The translations under genes were made by a program, and so were the position numbers. The notes under the pieces are model-generated. The model was not told the origin of the DNA. It did no database searches and worked only from the letters and a program-made list of their open reading frames with translations. Positions 17,760 through 25,617 of a DNA stretch of 40,871 bases are shown one piece after another (position 1 is the first letter of the stretch; every line of letters begins with the position of its first letter). The DNA is taken from contig NZ_WUUS01000001.1 of assembly GCF_009831625.1 (NCBI RefSeq), positions 21,277 to 62,147 of the forward strand, given 5' to 3'. This stretch comes from Halobaculum saliterrae (GTDB lineage Archaea > Halobacteriota > Halobacteria > Halobacteriales > Haloferacaceae).

Positions 17760-17981
17760 CCGGCCGCCGCGACGGGCGATCGCCCGCACGAGCCGGCCCC
17801 CGATCGCCCGGGCCGCCGCCACGGGACGGAACGTCACGGGCGTCTCCTCGCGGGGGTCCGGCGGCACCCGGGCATCGTGCGACACGACCGCCGCGTTCGG
17901 CTCGACGCGAACCCCGACCCCGACCGGCGCGTCGGTGGCCCTCGGCGATTCGCGGTCGGCGTCCGCCGCTCCCTCGGTCAT
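17736..17981 (-). CDS. Small basic hypothetical protein
   Basis: An 81-aa product from ATG 17981 to the stop at 17736-17738. It has an acidic N-terminal half and an Arg-rich C-terminus (IARRGGRSRRGRGN); no domain is recognised. A TATA-like CCTTTTGTG (about 18006-18014) lies about 27 nt upstream, consistent with a leaderless transcript starting at this ATG. The last residues lie in a tandem repeat. Codon composition matches genuine haloarchaeal coding, but no independent evidence of function is visible. Confidence 0.5.
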   Translation of the reverse strand: MTEGAADADRESPRATDAPVGVGVRVEPNAAVVSHDARVPPDPREETPVTFRPVAAARAIGGRLVRAIARRGGRSRRGRGN

Positions 17982-18088
17982 ACCCGAGCGAACCGGTTGA
18001 ACACACAAAAGGGTCACGGGAGTCACTCACACGCACGGACGCCGTCGCCACCGCGGCATTTTTCGACGCGCCGCCCCTTGACCCGTCC

Positions 18089-18451
18089 ATGTCGAAACTA
18101 CGCGAGGCGCTCCGGGATCTCCCCGAGCCGGTGTTCGCCGACCTGTTGGAGAGCGAGGACGCGTACCTCCTCGTGATCGATCTGCCCGGTGCCAGCGCGG
18201 AGACCACCGACGTCAGCGTCGAGCGCGGCCGCCTCCACGTCGAGGCCCGCCGCGAGAAGGCGCCCGACCGCGAGTTCAGCTACGTCGAGGAGGACCGGCC
18301 GCTGTTCCTCGACGCCGAGATCCCCCTCCCGCCGGACGCGACCCACGAGGGGAGCGAGGCGGAGATGGACCGCGGGGTGCTCTCGGTTCGGCTGCCTAAG
18401 CGGGCCGCCGCTCCCGAACACGAGATCGCCGTCACGGACGCGGACGCGTAA
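18089..18451 (+). CDS. Hsp20/alpha-crystallin small heat-shock protein
   Basis: This 120-aa protein has an alpha-crystallin domain across almost its whole length (AYLLVIDLPGASAETTDVSV near the start, GVLSVRLPKR near the end, matching the family's GVLxVxxPK motif). The N-terminal arm is short. Small heat-shock proteins are ATP-independent holdases. The ATG at 18089 is the first sensible start; upstream frame is open but unlike Hsp20. The UbiB-like kinase gene starts 5 nt after its stop, so they form an operon. Confidence 0.88.
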   Translation: MSKLREALRDLPEPVFADLLESEDAYLLVIDLPGASAETTDVSVERGRLHVEARREKAPDREFSYVEEDRPLFLDAEIPLPPDATHEGSEAEMDRGVLSVRLPKRAAAPEHEIAVTDADA

Positions 18452-18456
18452 CCCGG

Positions 18457-20319
18457 GTGGTGACGCTGGTTTCACTGCGCGCGTACCGACGGTTCCCCCT
18501 CGTCATCTACCGGTTCCTGCCGCTGATCTGGGCGCTCCTTCGCGACCGGAAACGGTTCATCGTCTTGGGCGGGTCCCGGACGGTGACCCGAGAGATGCGG
18601 CTCCGTCGAGCGGAGGTGCTGTTGGACACGCTCCTCACGCTCGGGCCGACGTTCATCAAGCTCGGACAGATCCTCTCGACCCGGCCGGACGTGCTCCCCG
18701 CGTCGTACATCGAGGTGCTGTCCTCGCTGCAGGACGACGTGCCGCCGGCGCCGTGGGCGGAGTCCCGGCGCGTCATCGAGGACGAGCTCGGCCCCGTCGA
18801 GGAGGTGTTCGACGAGTTCGACACCGAGCCCATCTCGGGCGCCAGCCTCGGGCAGGTGTACGTCGCCACCTACGAGGGGCAGGAGGTCGCGGTGAAGGTC
18901 CGTCGGCCCGGGATCGAGGAGTTGGTCGAGGCCGACCTCCGGATCATCAAGTGGTCGGTGCCGCTGCTGACACGGTTCGTCGGGCAGGGGCAGGCGTTCT
19001 CGCTGGACAACCTGGCCGAGGAGTTCGACAAGACGATCCACCAGGAGATGAACTACACCCGCGAGCAGCGCGTGCTTCGGGAGATCCGGGCGAACTTCGA
19101 TGACAGCGACCGGATCGTGATCCCCGAGCCCGTCGCCGCCGCGTCCGGACCGCGCGTGCTCACGATGGAGTACCTGCCGGGCACGAAGATCTCCGACACC
19201 GCAGCGCTCGATTCGATGGGGATCGACCGCACCGAGCTGGCGACGACGCTCCAGCGTGCGTACCTGCAGATGATCGCCGAGGACGGCGTCTTCCACGCCG
19301 ATCCCCACCCGGGCAACCTCTCCGTGACGCCGGAGGGACAGATCATCTTCTACGACTTCGGGATGTCCGGCCGCGTCGACCCGTTCATCCAGGAGAAGAT
19401 CATCGACTTCTACATCGCCGTCGCGAACCAGGACATCGACGGGATCCTCGACTCGCTCGTCGAGATGGGAACGCTGTCGCCGGAGGCCGACCGGAAGGTG
19501 ATGGCCGACGTGATGGAGCTGGCCATCGCCGACGTGCGCGGGGAGGACATCGAGCAGTACCGCGTCCAGCAGGTGATCGAACAGGTCGAGTCGACGATAT
19601 ACGATTTCCCGCTGCGGCTGCCCCAGAACATGGCGCTCGTCCTCCGGGTGGCGACGGTCGTCGAGGGGGTCTGCGTCACGCTCGACCCGGACTTCGACTT
19701 CATCGAGGTCGCCACGGAGTACCTCTCCGAGGAGGGGTATCTGGAGGACACGGCCCGTCGGCTCGCGAGCGATGCGGCGACGCAGACACGGGACACGGCG
19801 CGCGCGCTGTTCACAGTGCCGCCGAAGCTCGATTCCGTGCTCGACACGGTCCAGCGCGAGGACCTCGCGGTCAACGTCACGCTGGAGGACGACAACCACG
19901 TCCTCGACCGGCTGGCCCAGCGGATCGCCTACTCCGTGCTCACCGCGGTGGGCGGCCTCTCGGCGGCGATCATCTACTCGTTCGGATCGACCATGCTCGA
20001 CGTGTACCTCTCGATCGGGATCGTCGTGGCCACGCTGCCGATGGTGTTCTTCCTGTACCGCTCGTTCACGAAGGACAAGCGCGGGATCAGGGCCCAGCCC
20101 CAGTTCACCCGACAGAGCATGCGGGAACGCCAGTCCGCCGAGGCCGACGAGGGATCGGGCGCGGCCGGCGCGATGATGCCCGGCGCGGTGAATCAGGCCG
20201 GCGGCGAGGACGGCGACGCGACGGGGGACGGTCGCCGACGCGACGCCGCTCGCGACCGCCGTGGCTGGGACGACGACGGCGGCGTCGACATCGGCGTCGA
20301 CGGCGAACGGACGGAGTAG
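18457..20319 (+). CDS. UbiB/ABC1/ADCK-family atypical kinase
   Basis: This 620-aa protein has the ABC1/UbiB signature: KLGQ motif at Lys68-Gln71 inside FIKLGQILSTRPD, a Gly/Ala-rich loop SGASLGQVYVA, the invariant lysine in EVAVKVRRPG, HADPHPGNL (His280 onward) and the metal-binding DFG (Asp300). Two C-terminal membrane segments lie near 490-545, followed by a disordered acidic tail. In bacteria and mitochondria these proteins support isoprenoid quinone synthesis; in archaea they are linked to lipid or quinone metabolism without a defined substrate. The start is GTG 18457, 5 nt after the Hsp20 stop. Confidence 0.92.
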   Translation: MVTLVSLRAYRRFPLVIYRFLPLIWALLRDRKRFIVLGGSRTVTREMRLRRAEVLLDTLLTLGPTFIKLGQILSTRPDVLPASYIEVLSSLQDDVPPAPWAESRRVIEDELGPVEEVFDEFDTEPISGASLGQVYVATYEGQEVAVKVRRPGIEELVEADLRIIKWSVPLLTRFVGQGQAFSLDNLAEEFDKTIHQEMNYTREQRVLREIRANFDDSDRIVIPEPVAAASGPRVLTMEYLPGTKISDTAALDSMGIDRTELATTLQRAYLQMIAEDGVFHADPHPGNLSVTPEGQIIFYDFGMSGRVDPFIQEKIIDFYIAVANQDIDGILDSLVEMGTLSPEADRKVMADVMELAIADVRGEDIEQYRVQQVIEQVESTIYDFPLRLPQNMALVLRVATVVEGVCVTLDPDFDFIEVATEYLSEEGYLEDTARRLASDAATQTRDTARALFTVPPKLDSVLDTVQREDLAVNVTLEDDNHVLDRLAQRIAYSVLTAVGGLSAAIIYSFGSTMLDVYLSIGIVVATLPMVFFLYRSFTKDKRGIRAQPQFTRQSMRERQSAEADEGSGAAGAMMPGAVNQAGGEDGDATGDGRRRDAARDRRGWDDDGGVDIGVDGERTE

Positions 20320-20359
20320 TCGCCACGCCCGCCCGCCGTTCGCTCCCCGAGCGCCTCGT

Positions 20360-21262
20360 TCAGGAGAGTTCCTCGAGGATCGCGTCGGCGACCCTCGTCG
20401 GCTGTTCGTGTTGGACCCAGTGGGTCGCCTCGTGGACGTTCGTGATCCGGCCGTCCGCGCAGTGCTCGAGGGAGTCGGACGCCATGCGGTGTTTGAGGAA
20501 CTGGTCGTGAACCCCCCATACCAGGCGGGTCGGGACCGTGACCTCGTCCGCCTCGGGCGTCGGCGGCCGCCGCGCGGCCGCCCGATACCAGTTCAGCATC
20601 GCGGTGAACGCGCCCTCGCGGCGCCAGGCCGCGCGGTAGCGGTCGAAGTCCCGCGTCGAGAACGTGCCCGGCATCGAGGACTCGCGCATCATCCGCACCG
20701 GGAGGCGCCAGTTCGCCGCTCGCGTCAGCGCCTCGGGCACCCTCGGCACCTGAAAGAACAGCGCGTAGCTCGACCGGAGGAGTTGGACCGGATCCCCGGA
20801 CAGCGCCCGCCGGATCACGGTCGGGTGGGGCGCGTTGACGGCGACGAACGACGACAGCCGCCCGGGAGAGTGCAGCGCCGTCCACCAGCCGACGACGCCG
20901 CCCCAGTCGTGGCCGACGAGCGCGGCCGTCTCGCGGTCGTACGCGTCGATCAGGCCGGTCACGTCGGCCGAGAGCGCCTCGATCCGATAGTCGCGGACGC
21001 GACCGGGACGCTCGCTGCGGTTGTAGCCCCGCTGGTCCGGGACGACGACCCGGTAGCCCTCGTCGACGAGCGGACGGATCTGATCGCGCCAGCCGTACCA
21101 GAACTCGGGGAACCCGTGGAGCAGGAGGACGAGGTCGCCGTCGTCGGGACCGGCCTCGACGACGTGGAACGTCCGGCCGTTCGCCTCGACGAACGTCGAC
21201 TCCCCCGGAACGTCCGGCGGGAGCCGGTCCGGGTCGCCGGCCGCGGTGAGCGAGGTCGTCAT
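20360..21262 (-). CDS. Alpha/beta hydrolase, epoxide-hydrolase-like
   Basis: This 300-aa protein is an alpha/beta hydrolase of the epoxide hydrolase/haloalkane dehalogenase branch: oxyanion motif LLHGFPEFWYGW, nucleophile elbow GHDWGG (Asp nucleophile), a cap with paired Tyr candidates, a late acid region WGVHDQFL and the catalytic His in HEATHWVQHE. Substrate unknown. ATG 21262 was chosen over an in-frame TTG ten codons upstream because a TATA-like GTACGTTTTGG lies about 30 nt before it. Confidence 0.88.
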   Translation of the reverse strand: MTTSLTAAGDPDRLPPDVPGESTFVEANGRTFHVVEAGPDDGDLVLLLHGFPEFWYGWRDQIRPLVDEGYRVVVPDQRGYNRSERPGRVRDYRIEALSADVTGLIDAYDRETAALVGHDWGGVVGWWTALHSPGRLSSFVAVNAPHPTVIRRALSGDPVQLLRSSYALFFQVPRVPEALTRAANWRLPVRMMRESSMPGTFSTRDFDRYRAAWRREGAFTAMLNWYRAAARRPPTPEADEVTVPTRLVWGVHDQFLKHRMASDSLEHCADGRITNVHEATHWVQHEQPTRVADAILEELS

Positions 21263-21388
21263 GTCGATCTGACGTACGCGCTCGTCGGCCAAAACGTACC
21301 GGCCGGACCGGGCTGCGATCCGGCTCGCTCGGCGGCGACCGCGCGGTCCGACCGGGTCAGCCGTTCGGCCGTGGGTCGGAGGCCGGAG

Positions 21389-21796
21389 TCACTCGCCGCC
21401 GGCGGCGAGGCTCCACACCGCCGTCACGCCCAACAGGAGCGCGGGGAGAAACGGCAGCACGAGCATCGCCGCGAGGAAGCGGAAGCCGAGCTCCCCCGGC
21501 ACGGTCGGACGAACGTAGATGATCCCGGGGACGACGAGGAACGCGATGACGACGACGGCCACCAGCACCCAGCCGGCGCGCCCGAGGTCGTCGGCATCCG
21601 CGGGGGCGTCGCCTGCGGTGGTGGAGTCGGTTCCCGCGGGAGCGTCCGCGTCGTCGACGCGTTCGTAGCCGTCGCCGGTGTTGACGACCCGCGTGCGGTC
21701 GCCGTCGACGGTCGCGTCCGCGTCCGTGTCGGCGTCGGTATCCGCGTCGGCGTCGGTATCCGTGTCCGCGTTCGGGTCCGATCCCTCAGAGCTCAC
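21389..21796 (-). CDS. Small two-TM membrane protein with acidic repetitive N-terminus
   Basis: About 135 aa from GTG 21796. The first half is an Asp/Thr/Ala-rich, low-complexity cytoplasmic or linker region (ADTDTDADADTDADTDADAT). The second half has two hydrophobic helices (roughly 82-102 and 113-133). The chosen GTG overlaps the 3' end of the dehydrogenase gene by 11 nt and gives a simple coupled start; an ATG at 21823 in the same frame is the alternative. No function is recognised. Confidence 0.65.
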   Translation of the reverse strand: MSSEGSDPNADTDTDADADTDADTDADATVDGDRTRVVNTGDGYERVDDADAPAGTDSTTAGDAPADADDLGRAGWVLVAVVVIAFLVVPGIIYVRPTVPGELGFRFLAAMLVLPFLPALLLGVTAVWSLAAGGE

Positions 21797-22826
21797 TGTC
21801 GGGTCTAACCACCACCTTGCCAAAGCCCTCTCGGTCCTCGATCATCTCGTGTGCGCGCGCCGCCTCGCTCATCGGCAGCGTCTCGCGGATCCGCGGCTCG
21901 AAGGTGCCGTCCCAGACGAGTTCGAGCACGTCGTCGACCTCGCCCGGCGTCGCCATCGTCGAGCCGATCACCTTCAGCTGGTTCCAGAAGATGCGGTTGA
22001 TGTCCGTCTCCGGGCGCCCGCCGGTCGTCGCGCCGCAGGTGACGATCCGGCCGCCCTTCGCGAGGCTCTTGAGCGAGTCGTGCCACGTCGCCGCGCCGAT
22101 GTGGTCGACGACCATGTCGACGCCGCGGCGGCCGGTGTGCTCGCGGATCTCCGCGGCGAAGTCGTCCTGCTCGTAGTTGATGACGTGGTCGGCGCCCAAC
22201 TCCTCGGCGTAGCCGAGCTTCTCCTCGGTGGACGCGGTCGCGTACACCTCCGCGCCGACGTGGTCGGCGATCTGGACCGCCGCGTGGCCGACGCCGCCGG
22301 AGGCCCCGAGCACGAGCACCGACTCGCTCGGGCCGAGTTCGCCCTGCGAGAGGAGCATCCGCCAGGCGGTCTGGAACACGAGCGAGGAGGAGCCGGCGAC
22401 CTCCCAGTCGACGTGCTCCGGGACGGGCACGAGGTTGTCCTGCGGGACGGCCGCGAGCTCCGAGTGGACGCCGCGCTGGTGCTCGCCGATGATCGAGAAG
22501 CGGACGCACTGGGACTCCTCGCCGTGTCGGCAGAACTCACACTCCCCGCAGGAGACGCCCGCCGAGACGGCGACGTGGTCGCCCTCCTCGAACCGGGTGA
22601 CGCCCTCGCCGACCTCGTGGACGACGCCCGCGGCGTCGGAGCCGGGGATGTGCGGCATCTCGAGGTCGATCCCCGGCAGGCCCTTCCGGGTCCAGATGTC
22701 GAGGTGATTGAGCGCGCCCGCCTTCACGTCCACAATCACCTCTCCCCGAGCGGGCTCGGGATCCGGGAAATCGCCGTACTCGATCACGTCGCGGTCGCCG
22801 TGCTCCGAGAACTGAACCGCTTTCAT
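21786..22826 (-). CDS. Zinc-binding medium-chain alcohol dehydrogenase-like oxidoreductase
   Basis: This 346-aa protein is an MDR-family oxidoreductase: N-terminal GroES-like domain with the structural-zinc cysteine cluster CGECEFCRHGEESQC, and a Rossmann domain with nucleotide-binding GASGGVGHAAVQIA. The usual catalytic-zinc cysteine of alcohol dehydrogenases is replaced by an Asn-His context (AGALNHLDIWTRKG), as in quinone-reductase-like and related MDR groups. Substrate cannot be assigned. ATG 22826 opens MKAVQFSEHGD, a normal MDR start; an in-frame ATG four codons earlier is less likely. Confidence 0.88.
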   Translation of the reverse strand: MKAVQFSEHGDRDVIEYGDFPDPEPARGEVIVDVKAGALNHLDIWTRKGLPGIDLEMPHIPGSDAAGVVHEVGEGVTRFEEGDHVAVSAGVSCGECEFCRHGEESQCVRFSIIGEHQRGVHSELAAVPQDNLVPVPEHVDWEVAGSSSLVFQTAWRMLLSQGELGPSESVLVLGASGGVGHAAVQIADHVGAEVYATASTEEKLGYAEELGADHVINYEQDDFAAEIREHTGRRGVDMVVDHIGAATWHDSLKSLAKGGRIVTCGATTGGRPETDINRIFWNQLKVIGSTMATPGEVDDVLELVWDGTFEPRIRETLPMSEAARAHEMIEDREGFGKVVVRPDSEL

Positions 22827-22904
22827 GCGTGTCCACATCTGCCACGCCGGGGGACTAAACCCTACTCCCCGCGGCGAACCGCGACGGGTCGATGGGGCGA
22901 TAGC

Positions 22905-22950
22905 TATAAGTCGCTGTGTAAAGTTTCCTTTACTGTAAAGCGAGCTTTAC
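22905..22950 (+). promoter_or_regulatory. Promoter with two tandem GTAAAG-N4-CTTTAC operators
   Basis: A TATA box (TATAAG, 22905-22910) is followed by two palindromes: GTAAAGTTTCCTTTAC (22918-22933) and GTAAAGCGAGCTTTAC (22935-22950). Both have identical 6-bp arms and a 4-bp spacer, and 1 bp separates them; the second extends to 8-bp arms (TGTAAAGC/GCTTTACA). They cover the expected transcription start, so bound protein would block initiation. The XRE-type regulator encoded third in the operon (23797-24003) is the obvious candidate to bind them; that is inference. Confidence 0.8.
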
Positions 22951-22967
22951 AGCTCGCGCTCGGATCC

Positions 22968-23369
22968 ATGACGACGACACACGCCACTCACGACGGATCG
23001 GTCTCGAACCGCCTCGCGTACGTCGCGCTGTGGGCGGCGGCGACGCTCGCGTACGTCGGCCTGCTCGTGGTCGGACGCGAGATCGCCGCGGTCGGCTCGT
23101 TCGCCCTCCTCGCCGTCGTCGCCGTCGGCTACCGGCGCGTCGCCGACGTGCGCCTCGACGAGCGCGACACGGACGTGCTCGCCACGGCCTCCGGGCACGC
23201 GGTGCGGGTGTTCGGCCTCACCTCGGCGGTCGTGTTCCCGGCGCTCGCGCTCGCGAGCGGGCTCGGTCACTACACCTGGAGCGCGTTCGCCGCGGGCGCG
23301 GCCACCACGGTCACCGCGTTCTTCCTCGTGTGGGTCGCCGCGATCGCGGTCGTCCGGGGGCGACGATGA
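22968..23369 (+). CDS. Four-TM membrane protein, DUF2178-like, first gene of XRE operon
   Basis: This 133-aa protein has four hydrophobic segments. Between the second and third is the motif DVRLDERDTDVLATASGHA, of the DERDxxI/V type seen in DUF2178-like membrane proteins that are commonly encoded beside small XRE regulators. ATG 22968 lies 17 nt after the second operator. Its stop overlaps the start of the next gene (ATGA at 23366-23369). Function unknown; a regulator-sequestering or stress-sensing role has only genomic-context support. Confidence 0.75.
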   Translation: MTTTHATHDGSVSNRLAYVALWAAATLAYVGLLVVGREIAAVGSFALLAVVAVGYRRVADVRLDERDTDVLATASGHAVRVFGLTSAVVFPALALASGLGHYTWSAFAAGAATTVTAFFLVWVAAIAVVRGRR

Positions 23370-23800
23370 CGGGCGAGCGCGTCGAGTCCGGGAGCGGCAC
23401 GACCCGGACGCCGACCGTCTCCAGCCGTCGGCGCTACCGCCGGCTGCTGTTCGGCGCTGTCGGGGTCGGCGTGGTCGCGAATCTCGCGCTCAGGGCCCTC
23501 TCGTACCCCGTCGCGGCCGAGGCGGCCTACTGGGTCGGGATCGTCGCCTTCCTCGCGGTGTGGCAGTTCAGTCCCGTGAGGCTGTTCGACGAGCGCGACG
23601 CCGAACTGGAGCGCCGCGCGAGCACCCTCACGATGGTCGTCGCCGCGGTCGTCCTCGTGCTCGGCGCCTCCGGCGCGCGAACGCTCGCCGCGCTCAGGGT
23701 GTACGAGGCGCCGCCGTTCGTCAGTGGCGTGCTGTACGGCTACGTCGGGCTGTTCGTCGTGTTCGCCGTCGCGTACGGCTGGCTCAGTCGGCGCCGATGA
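23366..23800 (+). CDS. Second four-TM DUF2178-like membrane protein
   Basis: This 144-aa protein has four hydrophobic segments after a 30-residue cytoplasmic N-terminus. It contains the motif VRLFDERDAELERRASTLT, which parallels the LDERDTD motif in the preceding protein, so the two are probably related paralogues. Starts and stops overlap by 4 nt on both sides (23366-23369 and 23797-23800), giving a strictly coupled three-gene operon. Confidence 0.75.
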   Translation: MTGERVESGSGTTRTPTVSSRRRYRRLLFGAVGVGVVANLALRALSYPVAAEAAYWVGIVAFLAVWQFSPVRLFDERDAELERRASTLTMVVAAVVLVLGASGARTLAALRVYEAPPFVSGVLYGYVGLFVVFAVAYGWLSRRR

Positions 23801-24003
23801 ACAACGAGGTCCGTGCCCGTCGCGAGGAACGCGGGCTCAGTCAGGCCGAGCTCGCGGAACGGGTGGACGTGACCCGCCAGACGATCAACAGCATCGAGCG
23901 CGGGCGTTACGACCCGTCGCTGGCGTTGGCGTTCGGCCTCGCAGACTTCTTCGACTGCCGGATCGAGGAGCTGTTCGATCCGGACGGCGACGACAGGACG
24001 TAG
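23797..24003 (+). CDS. Small XRE-family helix-turn-helix repressor
   Basis: This 68-aa protein consists of one Cro/C1-type HTH: VRARREERGLSQAELAERVD, then the recognition helix in VTRQTINSIERGRYDPSL, and ends FFDCRIEELFDPDG. This is the YozG-like short XRE type found in bacteria and archaea next to DUF2178-like membrane proteins. It is the last gene of the operon that carries two palindromic operators at its promoter, suggesting autorepression. The membrane partners could modulate it; that is inference. Confidence 0.9.
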   Translation: MNNEVRARREERGLSQAELAERVDVTRQTINSIERGRYDPSLALAFGLADFFDCRIEELFDPDGDDRT

Positions 24004-24075
24004 GGCGGCCGCCACGAGACCCCCGAGCGGGCGGCCACCACAAAGCCCATTCACGGCCGCCGACGATCGCCGGGA

Positions 24076-24537
24076 GTGAATCGGTCCACCGTCCTCGCCG
24101 CCCTCCGCGTCGGAACCGTCGCCGCCGGTCTCGTCTGCTTCGTCGCCGTCGCCGTGTTCGTGTTCGACCTCCCGCCGCCGCCCGAGACGGGAGACGGCGT
24201 CCCGTCGGGCTTCGCGTTCGCGTTCGCCCTGATCGGGACGGCCGTCGCGGGGGTCGTCACCGTCGTCGGCTACGGTCTCCCCGCGGGCGGCGGTCGCCTC
24301 AGTGTCGGTCCGCTCGCCGACCGGTCGAGCACGTATCGGCTCGCCGCCGGCGGGGCTGCCGCCGCGGTGCTCGGACTCGCCCTCGCGTTCGGCCTCGCGT
24401 TTCTCGCCGCCGGGATGGCCTCCGTCACGGCGTGGGTCGTCGGCGTCGGGCTCCTCGTGGGGGGTCTCGTCTCCGTCGCGCTCGCCGGGCTGGCCGTCGG
24501 CGTCCGGATCGTCGCCGACGCGGTCAGGGGGGAGTGA
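24076..24537 (+). CDS. Four-TM hypothetical membrane protein
   Basis: This 153-aa product from GTG 24076 has four Ala/Val/Gly-rich hydrophobic helices (about 10-32, 45-67, 89-112 and 118-145) and no other motif. Haloarchaea encode many such proteins and I do not recognise the family. It lies 72 nt after the XRE gene and 45 nt before moaB on the same strand, so it could be expressed with either. Confidence 0.6.
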   Translation: MNRSTVLAALRVGTVAAGLVCFVAVAVFVFDLPPPPETGDGVPSGFAFAFALIGTAVAGVVTVVGYGLPAGGGRLSVGPLADRSSTYRLAAGGAAAAVLGLALAFGLAFLAAGMASVTAWVVGVGLLVGGLVSVALAGLAVGVRIVADAVRGE

Positions 24538-24582
24538 CCCACGGACCCGGGGTTGAAGCGCTCGCGACCGGTAGGCGTCCCC

Positions 24583-25218
24583 ATGAGCGACAGCCATCGT
24601 CACGAGGGAGCCGGCCACGACCACGGCGAGGACCACGACCACGGGGACGGCGACGACAGCGGCCACCGCCACGACCACGGCAAGGACCACGACGGAGGGG
24701 GTGGCCATGCTCACGACGACCACGAGCATCACGCCCACGACGTCGAACGGCTCGGATACGCGGTCGTCACGGTGTCGTCGACGCGCGGGTACGAGGACGA
24801 TCCCGCGGGCGACGCGATCGAGTCGATCGTCGAGGGCGCCGGCGACGAGGTGGTCGTCCGGGAGGTCGTCAACGACGACTTCGACGGCGTACAGGGGACG
24901 GTCAACCGCCTCGTCGACCGCGACGACGTGGACTGCATCGTCACGACCGGCGGGACGGGCGTCACCCCCGACGACGTGACCGTCGAGGCGGTGACGCCAC
25001 TGTTCGACAAGGAGCTCCCGGGGTTCGGCGAGCTGTTCCGGTCGATGAGCCGCGACGAGATCGGGACGATGGTCGTCGGGACGCGCGCGACCGCCGGCGT
25101 CGTCGGCGGCGTCCTCGTGTTCTGTCTCCCCGGCAGCGAGAACGCCGCGCGGCTCGGGAGCGGGGAGATCATCGTGGAGGAGGCGGGACACCTCGCGGGG
25201 TTGGCGAGACGGGAGTGA
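24583..25218 (+). CDS. moaB: MoaB/MogA-type molybdenum cofactor protein with His-rich N-terminus
   Basis: This 211-aa protein has a MoaB/MogA domain from about residue 55 on: LGYAVVTVSSTRGYEDD, the molybdopterin-binding TTGGTG at 121-126, DDVTVEAVTPLFDKELPGF and LPGSENAARLG. MoaB/MogA adenylylates molybdopterin before MoeA adds the metal. Residues 5-52 are an added tail containing 16 histidines among Asp, Gly and Glu, a likely metal-binding or metal-storage segment not needed for the core fold. ATG 24583 keeps that tail intact. The nucleotide sequence just after the tail is partly repeated downstream of the stop (25221-25243). It cooperates with the MoeA pair at 14.3-17.6 kb. Confidence 0.9.
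   Translation: MSDSHRHEGAGHDHGEDHDHGDGDDSGHRHDHGKDHDGGGGHAHDDHEHHAHDVERLGYAVVTVSSTRGYEDDPAGDAIESIVEGAGDEVVVREVVNDDFDGVQGTVNRLVDRDDVDCIVTTGGTGVTPDDVTVEAVTPLFDKELPGFGELFRSMSRDEIGTMVVGTRATAGVVGGVLVFCLPGSENAARLGSGEIIVEEAGHLAGLARRE
24724..24746 (+). repeat. Source copy of a 23-nt exact direct repeat inside moaB
   Basis: These 23 bases encode EHHAHDV plus the next two bases, at the end of the His-rich tail of MoaB. An identical 23-mer occurs at 25221-25243, 2 nt after the moaB stop codon. Confidence 0.9.
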
Positions 25219-25617
25219 GGGAGCATCACGCCCACGACGTCGACCGTCTCGGAACGCGGCGGAGCGGTCTCCGTGCCGCTCCGCCCATACTAGCGAGCCG
25301 GGAGTAGCGAGGCCGACTGACGGGAGGCCTCGATGCGAACGGCGAACCGAGTGAGTCGTGAGTGGGGCGTCGCGACCGACCGAGCCTCTCGGACCCATCG
25401 CAGAGTGGAGGGGGAGAGTCGGGAGCGGCGGGTCACCCGGTGACGGGCCGATCCGATGTCACGGCGTGGAGGGCCGAGCAGTCGGGGACCGATATCGAGG
25501 GCAAGCGAACCTATTGGAGGCCTCGTCATTACTCCACCGTCCGGGCAGCTTCCCACCGTCCGGTCGGCCCACCGGTAAACGGAACACACATCAGCCGGCC
25601 GTCCGTTCCTCGGCCCA
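25219..25617. other. Intergenic region with a duplicated moaB fragment and a repeated 11-mer
   Basis: No convincing gene. Bases 25221-25243 duplicate 23 nt of moaB exactly, and similarity continues weakly for about 12 nt (CTCGGA), so this looks like the stump of a partial duplication, out of frame with moaB. Near the right end the 11-mer CCACCGTCCGG occurs at 25534-25544 and 25553-25563, 19 bp apart, upstream of the winged-helix regulator, and could be an operator. A weak TATA-like GGTAAACGG lies near 25573-25581. Confidence 0.6.
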
